A DNA stretch of 64,000 nt from assembly GCA_964350435.1 (NCBI GenBank), contig CAYGJS010000003.1, positions 42,192 to 106,191 of the forward strand, read 5' to 3'. Below, piece after piece: positions 7,516-16,111 of the stretch. The DNA is from TMED27 sp964350435 (GTDB lineage: Bacteria; Pseudomonadota; Alphaproteobacteria; Micavibrionales; Micavibrionaceae). The notes beneath the pieces were generated by a model. It was given only the letters and a program-made list of their open reading frames with translations, was not told the DNA's origin and searched no databases. The translations under genes were made by a program, and so were the position numbers. Positions within the stretch are counted from its first letter, which is position 1; each line of letters starts with the position of its first letter.

Positions 7516-9402
7516 TTATTGACTGTCTTGCGCGCTATACATTTGCTGAAGCAGTCTCTCGTTGATTTTGGCTTTGTGTTTTTTGTTTTGGGCGTCGATA
7601 AACAGGCCATAGCCTTCGCTGTGCATTTCATTGGCGAGCGCGTCTTTGGTTGCTGTGCGCTCCGCTTCGCTGATGGTTTCAGGGATGTCCGATGAAACAA
7701 CTTGCGCCAGCGCGGGGCCGCCATCAAGGTCGATGATAATCGGCTCACCGACGGGGGCTTCAAATATATTGGCCATTGCGGCAGGGGTTATCGGGGCTTT
7801 GGCGGCATCGGAGCGTTTAAGTGATAGGGTCGAAGATTTTCCTGCGCTTTCGAGTGTTTTTCCACCGAGCAGGATGGCGGCGCGCAACTCGCCGACTTCT
7901 TTACGGTTGTCGAGGCGGCGGTTGTCGATTTTGGCTTGGGCGCGCAGTTGGTCTTTGATGTTTTCAAAAGGCTTATAGCTTTTAGGGGTCACGGTGGAGA
8001 GTATAATTGCGGCGAGGCGACCATCGGGCAATTCGAAGACCGGAGAGCCTTCGCCTTCCGCCAGTTCAAAGAGCGTTTTGAATATTTCGGCTTGGGAGGC
8101 TTCGAAGTTTTTCAGGACATTCTGGTTTTTTTCATCAAGGCCAAAGCGGTTAATTTTCGGGATATCGATGGTTTCAATGTCGAGTTCTTCTTTTAGTTCT
8201 TCGGCGGTCAGGCCAGAGGCCAAAAGATCATCGGCTGTGTTAGCGATATCATATTGTGCATCAATGATTTTGTTTTCGAGGATCTCTTTGCGAAGTTCGT
8301 CTTTTACGCTGTCGAAACTTTCGGTTCTTGGCTCTTTAATGTCATTAATGACGGCGACTTGATATCCTAATCCTGTTTCAACAGGGCCAATGATATCGCC
8401 TTTTTTACCTTTGAAAACTGGCGTTTGAAGTTCCGCGTCTATTTCAGATTCAGCGTAGTATTTTGCAGGGAGGTAATCCGTGGTGTTGCCGGAAATCTTT
8501 TCCAGGGCGTCTTTAAGCGATGTTCCTTTTTTGACGAGTTCGGCGATTTTTATGCCGTCTTCTTCTGTACCGATCAGAACCTGCTCAACTTTGCGGGTTT
8601 CAGGGAATGAATATGCGTTGATGTTTTCATCATAGGTGGCTTTCACTTCGTCGTCGGATACGGCGGTGGTGTTTTTGATTTGGTCGGTTTTGATGATGAC
8701 CAACTGGCCGGAGCGCATTTCCGGGATTATGTAGAGTTCTTTGGATTTTTCGTATAGCCCCAGCAGGTCTTCATCAGAGATTTCGACAGTGCCTTTGTAG
8801 TCTTCGTCCTTAAAGTGAATATATTCAATTTTGCGGGTTTCGTTGCTGAGGCGTGCGAGGTCTTCAATCATAAGGCCGGAGCCGCCCGCGAATCCGGCTT
8901 GGATAGATTGGCTGAGTGCGTTGACGGAGATTTCAGTTTTGATGTTATTGACGAGCTGTCCTTGTGAAAGCCCGCGAGAGCGCAGGATTTGTTCCAAAAC
9001 TTCGCTGGCGTTTTGGCCAGGCTGAACCATCGGCGCGATTGAGGTTTTAATTTCCTCTGCGATTAATGCGGTTCCCGGATTTACACCATAATCATTAGCG
9101 GCTTGGCGGGCGAGGGAGGTGCGGATTTCTCCTTCGACGATTTGTTTAATGAGACCCGATTGAAGGGCTTGGTCTGGGGTCATATTATAATTTTGAAGGG
9201 TATCGCGCAGTTTGTTGTTAAAAGCTTGCGCGGAAATGGTTTCATTGCCGATTTTGGCGACATCGCCGCTGCTGACGCCGCCGCGGAAAAAACCGCCGAC
9301 ATCGGTGAAGACAAGTCCGCCTCCAGCCAGAGCCAGCAGGCCCAGCAAGAAAAACTTTAAAACACCCTTGGATGCGCCATCGCGCAAAGCTCTCATAACC
9401 AC
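7516..9402 (-). CDS. PpiD/SurA-type periplasmic peptidyl-prolyl isomerase
   Basis: Membrane-anchored periplasmic folding factor. One N-terminal transmembrane helix (residues 14-34, KFFLLGLLALAGGGLVF) is followed by a SurA_N-type chaperone domain (IGNETISAQAFNNKL) and a parvulin-like region around residues 250-370 (ETRKVEQVLIGTEEDG, GPVETGLGYQVAVINDI). The long C-terminal half is the PpiD-like second chaperone part. At 628 residues it matches alphaproteobacterial PpiD-like proteins. The GTG at 9402 has AAGGAA 8 bp upstream; the ATG two codons later is the alternative. trpE follows after 2 bp, as in many alphaproteobacteria, and tpiA diverges across a 99-bp gap. Confidence 0.9.
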   Translation of the reverse strand: MVMRALRDGASKGVLKFFLLGLLALAGGGLVFTDVGGFFRGGVSSGDVAKIGNETISAQAFNNKLRDTLQNYNMTPDQALQSGLIKQIVEGEIRTSLARQAANDYGVNPGTALIAEEIKTSIAPMVQPGQNASEVLEQILRSRGLSQGQLVNNIKTEISVNALSQSIQAGFAGGSGLMIEDLARLSNETRKIEYIHFKDEDYKGTVEISDEDLLGLYEKSKELYIIPEMRSGQLVIIKTDQIKNTTAVSDDEVKATYDENINAYSFPETRKVEQVLIGTEEDGIKIAELVKKGTSLKDALEKISGNTTDYLPAKYYAESEIDAELQTPVFKGKKGDIIGPVETGLGYQVAVINDIKEPRTESFDSVKDELRKEILENKIIDAQYDIANTADDLLASGLTAEELKEELDIETIDIPKINRFGLDEKNQNVLKNFEASQAEIFKTLFELAEGEGSPVFELPDGRLAAIILSTVTPKSYKPFENIKDQLRAQAKIDNRRLDNRKEVGELRAAILLGGKTLESAGKSSTLSLKRSDAAKAPITPAAMANIFEAPVGEPIIIDLDGGPALAQVVSSDIPETISEAERTATKDALANEMHSEGYGLFIDAQNKKHKAKINERLLQQMYSAQDSQ

Positions 9403-9501
9403 GGTACAGATTCCTTTATATAACCCTAAATTCCACCTTGCGCGGGCAAGGCGTTGGCAATAGTTTTGTAAGGTATTCTTGTGGAGAAGAAAAGGGAGCA
9501 G

Positions 9502-10254
9502 ATGAAAAAATTAATCGTTGGTAACTGGAAAATGAATGGGTCGCGGGACGATGCGCGCGCGCTGATCGCCGATATCGTCAACAAGGTTGATGGGGATGAT
9601 GCGCTTTTTAAAACTTGCAAGGTTGTGGTGTGTCCGCCGCTTGTGCATCTGGGCGATGTGCGCCATGCGCTATACGGTTTTCCGAAGATCAAGTTCGGAG
9701 CGCAGGATTGCAGCGCGTATGAAAACGGGGCGCATACAGGGGATATCTCGGCGCAGATGCTAAAAGACGCGGCCTGTTCCTATATTATTTTGGGTCATTC
9801 GGAGCGCAGGCAATATAACGGCGAGACGGATTCGCAGGTGGCGGCGAAGGCTGAGCAGGCGTTGAAGAATGATATTGTGCCCATTATTTGTATTGGTGAA
9901 ACTGATGAAGAACGCAAAAGCGGAAAGGCTGAGGCGGTCGTCGGCGCGCAGCTTAAGGGTTCTTTTCCCAAAATGGGGCAGTTTGACAATATTGTTGTGG
10001 CGTATGAGCCTGTCTGGGCGATCGGCACGGGAAATGTCGCAAGCGCGGCGGACGCTGAAAATATGCACGCCTTTATTCGTGCGCAGCTTAAGGGATTGGT
10101 GGCTGATCCTTCCAAGGTTCGGATATTGTACGGTGGCTCTATGAAGCCAGACAATGCGAAAGAGCTTTTGGCGCAGCCCAATATTGACGGCGGATTGATT
10201 GGCGGGGCATCTTTGATGGCGGATGACTTTATCGCTATTGCCAGAGCGGTTTAA
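9502..10254 (+). CDS. tpiA: Triosephosphate isomerase
   Basis: Glycolytic enzyme interconverting dihydroxyacetone phosphate and glyceraldehyde 3-phosphate. The start at 9502 gives MKKLIVGNWKMNG and a strong AAGGGAG site just upstream; the GTG at 9481 only adds a tail. Catalytic residues are K10 (GNWKMNG), H99 (ILGHSERR) and E169 (AYEPVWAIGTG). The phosphate loop YGGSMKPDN and GGLIGGASL are near the C-terminus. Length is 250 residues. It heads the run tpiA-secG-pyrG-rlpA and is divergent from ppiD/trpE. Confidence 0.98.
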   Translation: MKKLIVGNWKMNGSRDDARALIADIVNKVDGDDALFKTCKVVVCPPLVHLGDVRHALYGFPKIKFGAQDCSAYENGAHTGDISAQMLKDAACSYIILGHSERRQYNGETDSQVAAKAEQALKNDIVPIICIGETDEERKSGKAEAVVGAQLKGSFPKMGQFDNIVVAYEPVWAIGTGNVASAADAENMHAFIRAQLKGLVADPSKVRILYGGSMKPDNAKELLAQPNIDGGLIGGASLMADDFIAIARAV

Positions 10255-10274
10255 ATCCATTAGAAAGCAACTCC

Positions 10275-10613
10275 ATGGAATCTGTAGTTCTCGTAATACA
10301 TATGTTTTTGGCGCTCGCGATTATCGGGCTTGTTCTTCTTCAGCGTTCTGAAGGGGGCGGTTTGGGTATCGGCGGCGGTGGTGGAGGCCTTGGCGGGCTT
10401 GCTTCTCCGAAGGGCACGGCGAATATTTTAACGCGCGCGACAGCCTTTTGCGCGGCGGCATTTTTTTGCACCAGTCTTGTTCTTGGTGTTCTGGCCGGAA
10501 AAGGCGCGCAATCGCATCATAATATTATGCAGGCTTTGGATGCGCCGCCCGCGGCGATTGAAGTTCCTTTAGAGAAACCACCCGAAGAACCTACGGTTCC
10601 CATAGCGGAGTAA
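10275..10613 (+). CDS. secG: Preprotein translocase subunit SecG
   Basis: Small inner-membrane subunit of the SecYEG protein channel. Two transmembrane helices (about residues 2-22 and 54-76) flank a glycine-rich loop (GLGIGGGGGGLGGLASPKG), the SecG hallmark. The C-terminal tail of about 35 residues is proline- and glutamate-rich, as is common in alphaproteobacteria. It lies between tpiA (20 bp upstream) and pyrG (1 bp downstream), a conserved alphaproteobacterial arrangement. Confidence 0.96.
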   Translation: MESVVLVIHMFLALAIIGLVLLQRSEGGGLGIGGGGGGLGGLASPKGTANILTRATAFCAAAFFCTSLVLGVLAGKGAQSHHNIMQALDAPPAAIEVPLEKPPEEPTVPIAE

Positions 10614-10614
10614 A

Positions 10615-12249
10615 ATGACCAGATATATTTTCATTACAGGCGGCGTTGTTTCCTCATTGGGAAAGGGCCTCGGCTCCGCTGCGCTTGGGGCTTTGTTGCA
10701 GGCGCGCGGCTACAAGGTTCGCCTGTGTAAACTTGACCCGTATTTGAATGTTGATCCCGGCACAATGTCGCCGTTTCAGCATGGGGAAGTTTATGTCACC
10801 GATGACGGCGCGGAAACCGATCTTGATTTGGGGCACTATGAACGCTTCACGGGCGTGCCGGCAAAGAGGAACGATAACATCACGACGGGTCAGGTTTATA
10901 CCGAGGTACTATCAAAGGAACGTAAGGGCGATTATCTGGGCGCGACGATTCAGGTGATTCCCCATATCACCAACGAGATCAAAGATTTCATCATGGAAAA
11001 AGAAGGCACTGCCGATTTTGTGCTGTGTGAGATTGGCGGGACGGTCGGGGATATTGAGAGCCTGCCGTTCTTGGAGGCGATTCGTCAGTTCGGAAATGAA
11101 GTGGGCGCGGATCGTTCGCTGTTTATTCATGTGACGCTTCTGCCTTATATCCCTGCGGCGGGTGAGCTTAAAACCAAGCCAACCCAGCATTCCGTGAAGG
11201 AATTGATGAGTTACGGGATTCGCCCACAGATTTTGTTGTGCCGCGCTGATCGTGAAATATCGGATGATGAGCGCAATAAAATCGCGCTGTTTTGTAATAT
11301 TCAAAAAGAGAAGGTTATTCCGGCGCTGGATGTATCCTCCATATATGAAGTGCCGCTGTCTTATCATGCGGCGGGGCTGGATCATCAGGTTATGGATTCG
11401 TTTGGCATTAAAGATATCGCCAATCTCGATCTTTCGATTTGGGAAGATATCATCGCCCGCGTGCGCGAGCCTGAAGGCCTGGTGAAAATTGCTGTGGTTG
11501 GAAAATATACGGGGCTTAACGACAGTTATAAGTCTTTGAATGAAGCGCTTATTCATGGCGGCATTGCCAACCATGTGTCTGTGGAATTGAAATTCATCGA
11601 GGCCGAGATTTTTGAGGGCAGCGGTGATGAAATTTCGCAATATCTTTCCGGTGTGGACGGCATTCTTGTGCCCGGCGGATTTGGTAAGCGCGGGACGGAA
11701 GGCAAGATAAAGGCCGTTCAGTATGCGCGGGAGAAGAAGATTCCGTATTTCGGGATTTGTCTCGGAATGCAGATGGCGATTATCGAAGCGGCGCGCAATT
11801 TATGCGGCATTGATGGCGCAACTTCGAGCGAGCTTGATGATGGCGGCGAACATATTGTCGGCTTGATGACCGAATGGGAAACTGAGGGCGGGGATAAGAA
11901 GACCGGAACCGAGGATGATTTGGGCGGCACGATGCGTCTGGGGGCTTATCCTGCGAAGCTTATTGAGGGGTCAAAAGTTGCGGATATTTACGGAAGCGCG
12001 GATATCAGCGAGCGTCACCGTCATCGTTATGAAGTGAATATGGGGTATAAGGATAGGCTTGAGGCGCAAGGCCTTATGTTCTCTGGTGTTTCACCTGATC
12101 GGCGTTTGCCTGAGATTGTTGAGCGCGCCGACCATCCGTGGTTTATCGGCGTGCAGTTTCATCCGGAGTTGAAATCAAAACCGTTTGATCCGCATCCGTT
12201 GTTCGTGAGCTTTATTAAAGCCGCGATTGAGCAGAGTCGTTTGGTTTAA
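10615..12249 (+). CDS. pyrG: CTP synthase
   Basis: Makes CTP from UTP, ATP and glutamine-derived ammonia. The N-terminal synthetase domain begins TRYIFITGGVVSSLGKGLG and contains CKLDPYLNVDPGTMSPFQHGE and the UTP-binding region. The C-terminal class I amidotransferase domain has its nucleophile near C382 (FGICLGMQ), with GVQFHPE completing the triad. Length is 544 residues, as expected. The ATG follows the secG stop by one base, so translation is probably coupled. Confidence 0.98.
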   Translation: MTRYIFITGGVVSSLGKGLGSAALGALLQARGYKVRLCKLDPYLNVDPGTMSPFQHGEVYVTDDGAETDLDLGHYERFTGVPAKRNDNITTGQVYTEVLSKERKGDYLGATIQVIPHITNEIKDFIMEKEGTADFVLCEIGGTVGDIESLPFLEAIRQFGNEVGADRSLFIHVTLLPYIPAAGELKTKPTQHSVKELMSYGIRPQILLCRADREISDDERNKIALFCNIQKEKVIPALDVSSIYEVPLSYHAAGLDHQVMDSFGIKDIANLDLSIWEDIIARVREPEGLVKIAVVGKYTGLNDSYKSLNEALIHGGIANHVSVELKFIEAEIFEGSGDEISQYLSGVDGILVPGGFGKRGTEGKIKAVQYAREKKIPYFGICLGMQMAIIEAARNLCGIDGATSSELDDGGEHIVGLMTEWETEGGDKKTGTEDDLGGTMRLGAYPAKLIEGSKVADIYGSADISERHRHRYEVNMGYKDRLEAQGLMFSGVSPDRRLPEIVERADHPWFIGVQFHPELKSKPFDPHPLFVSFIKAAIEQSRLV

Positions 12250-12254
12250 AAATC

Positions 12255-12770
12255 ATGAGAGCATCGCGCAGCATCCTTTTTGTGAGTTTGGTTTTGCTGC
12301 TGTCGGCCTGTGCGGATAACCGCAAAGTCCTTATTGATAAAGATTATAAAGTCAAAGAATTGCCAAAAGGCGAGGTGATTGCCGGCAATCCACAAAGTGC
12401 GCCCGTGCCAGATGTCGCGGCAGTTCCGATTGTGGGGGGCGCTGCTTCCCCTTCCCCTTCGACGGTGACGTGTAAGTTCTTGGATAAAGGCTTGGCGTCC
12501 TGGTATGGCCATGAGCTTGCGGGCAATCATACCGCCAATGGCGAGATGTTTAATCCTGATGGTATTTCGGCGGCGCATCCGAGTTTGCCGTTCGGCAGCA
12601 TTGTTCATGTGAAGATGGATAATGGTAAAGGCAATCCGCAAGGGGTAACGGTGCGGATCAATGATCGCGGGCCATTTGTGAAGGGGCGGATCATAGACCT
12701 CAGCTGGGGCGCGGCGAAGAAGCTGGGCATGATGGATACGCAGCCCGTGAAGATTTACCTTTGCCCTTAA
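12255..12770 (+). CDS. rlpA: RlpA-like septal ring lipoprotein
   Basis: Probable lipoprotein of the RlpA family; E. coli and Pseudomonas members bind or cleave denuded peptidoglycan at the septum. The signal peptide ends in a lipobox (LLSAC, Cys19). The double-psi beta-barrel follows a variable linker: LASWYG, HTANGEMF, AAHPSLPFGS, VRINDRGPF and GRIIDLSWGAAKKLG. There is no C-terminal SPOR domain, so septal targeting by SPOR is not available in this 171-residue protein. It starts 5 bp after pyrG and ends with a 4-bp convergent overlap with the next gene. Confidence 0.92.
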   Translation: MRASRSILFVSLVLLLSACADNRKVLIDKDYKVKELPKGEVIAGNPQSAPVPDVAAVPIVGGAASPSPSTVTCKFLDKGLASWYGHELAGNHTANGEMFNPDGISAAHPSLPFGSIVHVKMDNGKGNPQGVTVRINDRGPFVKGRIIDLSWGAAKKLGMMDTQPVKIYLCP

Positions 12771-13036
12771 CCCATTCCTGATTGGCCATCTTCGAGATTT
12801 TTTAGGGCGGTTATTAATAGGCTTCTGTATGGTTCTTGGATTGGTTTGCTGCCATTAAACATGCGCGTTAGGGCAGTGCCTTTGAGGCCGGACGCATTGC
12901 ATAGGGTGTCAAGGTGTCCTTTTTCAGCGGCTTCTCTGACTTGTCTTCTTAACTCGCCGCTACTATTTCCGTGAAGGGCTCTTGCTTTTACTCTTTTTGC
13001 GGCTGCTGCCGCTGGGTCATGTCTTTTTCTTCCCAT
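12767..13036 (-). CDS. Small basic hypothetical protein, possible helix-turn-helix
   Basis: No family recognised. The 89-residue product has a basic, alanine-rich N-terminus (GRKRHDPAAAAAKRVKAR), then a helical region in which DTLCNASGLKGTALTRMFNGSKPI resembles a degenerate lambda-repressor-type helix-turn-helix. This is inferred from pattern only. It is a monocistronic minus-strand gene among plus-strand genes, and its stop overlaps the rlpA stop by 4 bp. The upstream region to kdsA is AT-rich and the ribosome binding site is weak (AGAGAA). Coding potential looks real but is unproven. Confidence 0.55.
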   Translation of the reverse strand: MGRKRHDPAAAAAKRVKARALHGNSSGELRRQVREAAEKGHLDTLCNASGLKGTALTRMFNGSKPIQEPYRSLLITALKNLEDGQSGMG

Positions 13037-13162
13037 TATATTCTCTACTCAGTTTGCTAGTTAGGTTTAGAATTTATGCAAAAGTATTATTCAAAATCAA
13101 GAGATTTATGTATAAAAATGATTATGCTTTTAAAAGTGCGTTAAATCTTTTACAACAAGCGC

Positions 13163-13984
13163 ATGAAAACAGTAAAAATCCAGAATATTGAAATTTCCAA
13201 TGATAAGCCTTTCACGCTGATTGCGGGGCCGTGTCAGATGGAAAGCCGTGAACATGCGTTTGATATGTGCGGGGCGTTGGCGGAAATCACATCAAAGCTC
13301 GGCATTCCGTTTATTTATAAAACGTCTTTTGATAAAGCCAACCGTACCAGCCTTAAAGGTGTGCGGGGAATGGGGCTGGAGGCGGCCATGCCTGTATTTG
13401 CGGATTTGAAAAAAGAATTCGGTATTCCAATGCTGACCGATATCCATACGGCGGAGCAATGCGCGCCTGTCGCGGAATATGTTGATGTTCTGCAAATTCC
13501 TGCGTTTTTGTGTCGTCAGACCGATCTTTTGATAGCGGCGGCGAAGACGGGCGCAGTGATTAATGTGAAAAAAGGGCAGTTTTTGGCACCTTGGGACATG
13601 AAAAACGTGGTGGCGAAAATATCGGAAAGCGGCAATGATCAAATCATGCTGACTGAACGGGGCGCGTCCTTTGGCTATAATACACTGGTTTCGGATATGC
13701 GAAGCTTGCCGATTATGGCGGAAACGGGGTATCCGGTGATTATTGATGCGACCCATAGCGTGCAGCAGCCGGGCGGGCAGGGCAGTTCTTCCGGCGGGGA
13801 TCGCACGATGGTTCCTGTTATTGCACGCGCGGCTGTGGCTGTCGGGGTTGCAGGGGTTTTCATGGAAACGCACCAAGATCCCGATAATGCGCCGTCTGAT
13901 GGGCCGAATATGGTGAGATTGGACGAAATTTCCGGGGTTTTGGAAACATTGCAAAAACTCGACAAAGTCATAAAAACGCGGTAG
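13163..13984 (+). CDS. kdsA: 3-deoxy-8-phosphooctulonate (KDO-8-P) synthase
   Basis: Condenses phosphoenolpyruvate with arabinose 5-phosphate to KDO-8-phosphate, the precursor of the inner-core sugar of lipopolysaccharide. Motifs are LIAGPCQMES, YKTSFDKANRTS, KGVRGMGLE, MLTDIHTAEQ, LQIPAFLCRQTDLL, KKGQFLAPWDM and IIDATHSVQQPGG. Length is 273 residues. The N-terminal cysteine of LIAGPCQMES and the metal-site pattern can distinguish metal-dependent from independent forms, but I did not assign a class. No clear Shine-Dalgarno precedes the ATG; a 27-codon frame (13109-13191) overlaps the start and might couple translation. Confidence 0.97.
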   Translation: MKTVKIQNIEISNDKPFTLIAGPCQMESREHAFDMCGALAEITSKLGIPFIYKTSFDKANRTSLKGVRGMGLEAAMPVFADLKKEFGIPMLTDIHTAEQCAPVAEYVDVLQIPAFLCRQTDLLIAAAKTGAVINVKKGQFLAPWDMKNVVAKISESGNDQIMLTERGASFGYNTLVSDMRSLPIMAETGYPVIIDATHSVQQPGGQGSSSGGDRTMVPVIARAAVAVGVAGVFMETHQDPDNAPSDGPNMVRLDEISGVLETLQKLDKVIKTR

Positions 13985-13997
13985 AATAGTAATAGTG

Positions 13998-14014
13998 GGT
14001 CAATTTTTTTGACC
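13998..14014 (+). terminator. Weak hairpin after kdsA
   Basis: GGTCAA and TTGACC form a perfect 6-bp stem around a five-T loop, 14 bp after the kdsA stop. It is followed only by a short T-rich stretch (GATTTT), so it is at best a weak intrinsic terminator. It lies just upstream of the ribosome binding site of the next gene and could instead affect its translation. Confidence 0.3.
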
Positions 14015-14045
14015 GATTTTGTATGAAGTCAGGAGGCTTCTTAAT

Positions 14046-14594
14046 ATGGCAGTAGCCGGTGCATCCAGATTTTATCAGTCCGCACTTCTTGCGAATACGC
14101 AAGGGCGCCCTGCTGTTGCCTCTACGACTTTGGGCGGAAGTTCGGCGCAAAGCCTTGTTGACGCCGCAAAAGCTTTCCGCGTTAAGGGTTCTCCCGGTTT
14201 GTCCGCCAGTGCCCGTCAGGTTAATGCCAGATTTTTGAGTGCGACGGGCGGTAGCGGCGTTCAGTTGTTTGGGCTTACTTCTGGCTCTTCTCAATCTACG
14301 GCTGATTTGGCGGCTAAGATTAAAGCTTTGCGGTCTTCGTTGCCTGCCAGTAAAATTTCAGACCTCGTTGTGGCTGCGGAAAAAGCGCGTGAAGAGGAGC
14401 AGGCGAATGCTCTTGAAGAAAGGATTCAGGATGAGGCGATTGCTACGCTTAAAATTAAGCAAGGGATTACTGATGCTGAATTACAGGAAGAGCTCGATGA
14501 CCTTGTTCGTATCTTGCGTTTCAAATATGCCGATGAATCTTTGACTACGAAGCAGTCTTTCCGTCGTGGGCAGCTGCAGAGCGAGAGTGCGTAA
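14046..14594 (+). CDS. Hypothetical protein between kdsA and eno
   Basis: Not recognised. The ATG at 14046 has a strong AGGAGG site about 9 bp upstream, good evidence that the gene is translated. The 182-residue product has a low-complexity Ser/Ala/Gly-rich first half with no signal peptide (MAVAGASRFYQSALLAN). A charged helical region at about residues 105-160 is likely coiled-coil (KAREEEQANALEERIQDEA, ELQEELDDLVRIL), and a basic, polar end follows. It lies between kdsA and eno on the same strand. Cytoplasmic, possibly structural or scaffolding, but this is inference only. Confidence 0.7.
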   Translation: MAVAGASRFYQSALLANTQGRPAVASTTLGGSSAQSLVDAAKAFRVKGSPGLSASARQVNARFLSATGGSGVQLFGLTSGSSQSTADLAAKIKALRSSLPASKISDLVVAAEKAREEEQANALEERIQDEAIATLKIKQGITDAELQEELDDLVRILRFKYADESLTTKQSFRRGQLQSESA

Positions 14595-14680
14595 GCCTCT
14601 TTTCCATCATTTTCCCTCTTAACATTTTTGTCTTTACGGGGTAAAACCATCTCAAATTTCTTTTGAGAAGGATCCCCATT

Positions 14681-15991
14681 ATGACCGCCATTATCGACAT
14701 TCACGCCCGTCAAATCCTTGATAGCCGTGGCAATCCCACAGTTGAGGTTGATGTTGTGCTGGAAAGCGGCGGGTTTGGCCGTGCGGCGGTTCCGTCTGGT
14801 GCGTCTACGGGGGCGTATGAGGCTTGCGAGCTTCGTGATGGGGGGAAGGAATATTTGGGTAAGGGGGTTCTTAAGGCGTGTGAGTTTGTAAATACCGAGA
14901 TTTTGGAAGCGTTGATTGGCTGTGACGCCGAGGAACAGCTTTATATCGATCAGACGATGATTGAACTTGACGGCACGGAAAACAAATCCCGCCTTGGTGC
15001 GAATGCGATTTTGGGCGTGTCACTGGCGGTGGCGAAGGCGCAGGCTGATGAGCTGGATATGCCGCTCTGGCGTTATGTTGGCGGGTCATTCGCACATAAA
15101 TTGCCAACGCCGATGATGAATATTATCAATGGCGGGGCGCACGCGGATAACCCGGTTGATATCCAAGAATTTATGATTATGCCGATATCTGCGCCGGATT
15201 TTTCTGAAGGTTTACGCGCGGGGGCGGAAGTGTTTCATGCGCTCAAAAAGCAGCTTTCTGCGGCGGGATTGAATACCAATGTTGGTGATGAGGGCGGTTT
15301 TGCGCCGGCTGTGAAGTCATCCGAAGAGGCTCTGGATTTTATTATGAAATCTATTGAATCTGCGGGTTATAAGGTGGGTGAAGATATCGCGATTGCTTTG
15401 GATGCGGCATCTACCGAGTTTTACAAAAAGGGTAAATATGAGCTGGCCGGTGAAGGCAAGAGCCTGACGTCCGATCAGATGATCCGTTATTACGAAGACC
15501 TTTGCGCAAAATATCCGATTGTGTCTATCGAGGATGGTCTGGGCGAGGATGATTGGGAAGGCTGGACGAACTTGACGGCGGCGCTTGGTGATAAGGTTCA
15601 GCTTGTTGGTGATGATTTATATGTGACCAATGCCAAGCGTTTGGCGCGCGGGATTGCGGAAAAGGCGGGCAATGCGGTTTTGGTGAAGGTCAACCAGATC
15701 GGGACTTTGTCGGAAACGCTTGAAACCATTGAGATGGCGAAGAAGGCGGGTTTTGGAATCGTGCTGTCGCATAGAAGCGGGGAAACCGAAGACGCGACGA
15801 TTGCGGATTTGGCGGTGGCGACCAATGCCGGGCAGATCAAAACCGGATCGCTATCGCGTTCTGACCGCATGGCGAAATATAATCAGTTGCTGAGGATTCA
15901 AGAAGAGCTGGGGCCGCAAGCGGCCTATGAAGGGGCGGGGTTCTTGCGCGCGCCGCTTGAGCTTAAAAAAAAGTCTAAAAAAGCGGCTTAG
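14681..15991 (+). CDS. eno: Enolase
   Basis: Glycolytic enzyme converting 2-phosphoglycerate to phosphoenolpyruvate; in many bacteria also part of the RNA degradosome. The start at 14681 gives MTAIIDIHARQILDSRGNPTVE, with AGAAGGA about 8 bp upstream; the codon at 14663 is not supported. Motifs are AVPSGASTGAYEA, GGAHADNPVDIQEFMIMP, NVGDEGGFAP, the metal ligand region SIEDGLGEDDW, catalytic KVNQIGT and SHRSGETED. Length is 436 residues. ftsB and pdhA follow, the standard alphaproteobacterial order. Confidence 0.98.
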   Translation: MTAIIDIHARQILDSRGNPTVEVDVVLESGGFGRAAVPSGASTGAYEACELRDGGKEYLGKGVLKACEFVNTEILEALIGCDAEEQLYIDQTMIELDGTENKSRLGANAILGVSLAVAKAQADELDMPLWRYVGGSFAHKLPTPMMNIINGGAHADNPVDIQEFMIMPISAPDFSEGLRAGAEVFHALKKQLSAAGLNTNVGDEGGFAPAVKSSEEALDFIMKSIESAGYKVGEDIAIALDAASTEFYKKGKYELAGEGKSLTSDQMIRYYEDLCAKYPIVSIEDGLGEDDWEGWTNLTAALGDKVQLVGDDLYVTNAKRLARGIAEKAGNAVLVKVNQIGTLSETLETIEMAKKAGFGIVLSHRSGETEDATIADLAVATNAGQIKTGSLSRSDRMAKYNQLLRIQEELGPQAAYEGAGFLRAPLELKKKSKKAA

Positions 15992-15999
15992 AAAAAATT

Positions 16000-16101
16000 G
16001 AATCATTTGAATCGCTTACGTGGATTGTTCTTGATTTGTACATGTTAAAGCACTGAATCAGAATGATTTTTTGACTTGTCCACAGAATCAGTATGTGATT
16101 C
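16000..16101 (+). promoter_or_regulatory. Cluster of five GANTC (CcrM-type) sites upstream of ftsB
   Basis: GANTC occurs at 16000-16004, 16009-16013, 16055-16059, 16085-16089 (all GAATC) and 16097-16101 (GATTC). The last two are the arms of a perfect inverted repeat, GAATCA-gtatg-TGATTC. A TTGACT hexamer at 16071 could be a -35 element. Random expectation is about one site per 256 bp. In Caulobacter, CcrM-methylated GANTC near promoters recruits GcrA and times cell-division genes; similar control of ftsB here is an inference. Confidence 0.5.
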
Positions 16102-16111
16102 ACTACTTGTT

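Noticed and set aside
13109..13191. 27-codon open frame overlapping the kdsA start
   Set aside because: Only a weak AAGAGA precedes it and there is no known leader; too short to support, although coupling to kdsA is possible.
14651..14667. Small dyad CTCAAA and TTTGAG before eno
   Set aside because: Six base pairs with a five-base loop and no U-run, overlapping the eno ribosome binding region; could be chance.
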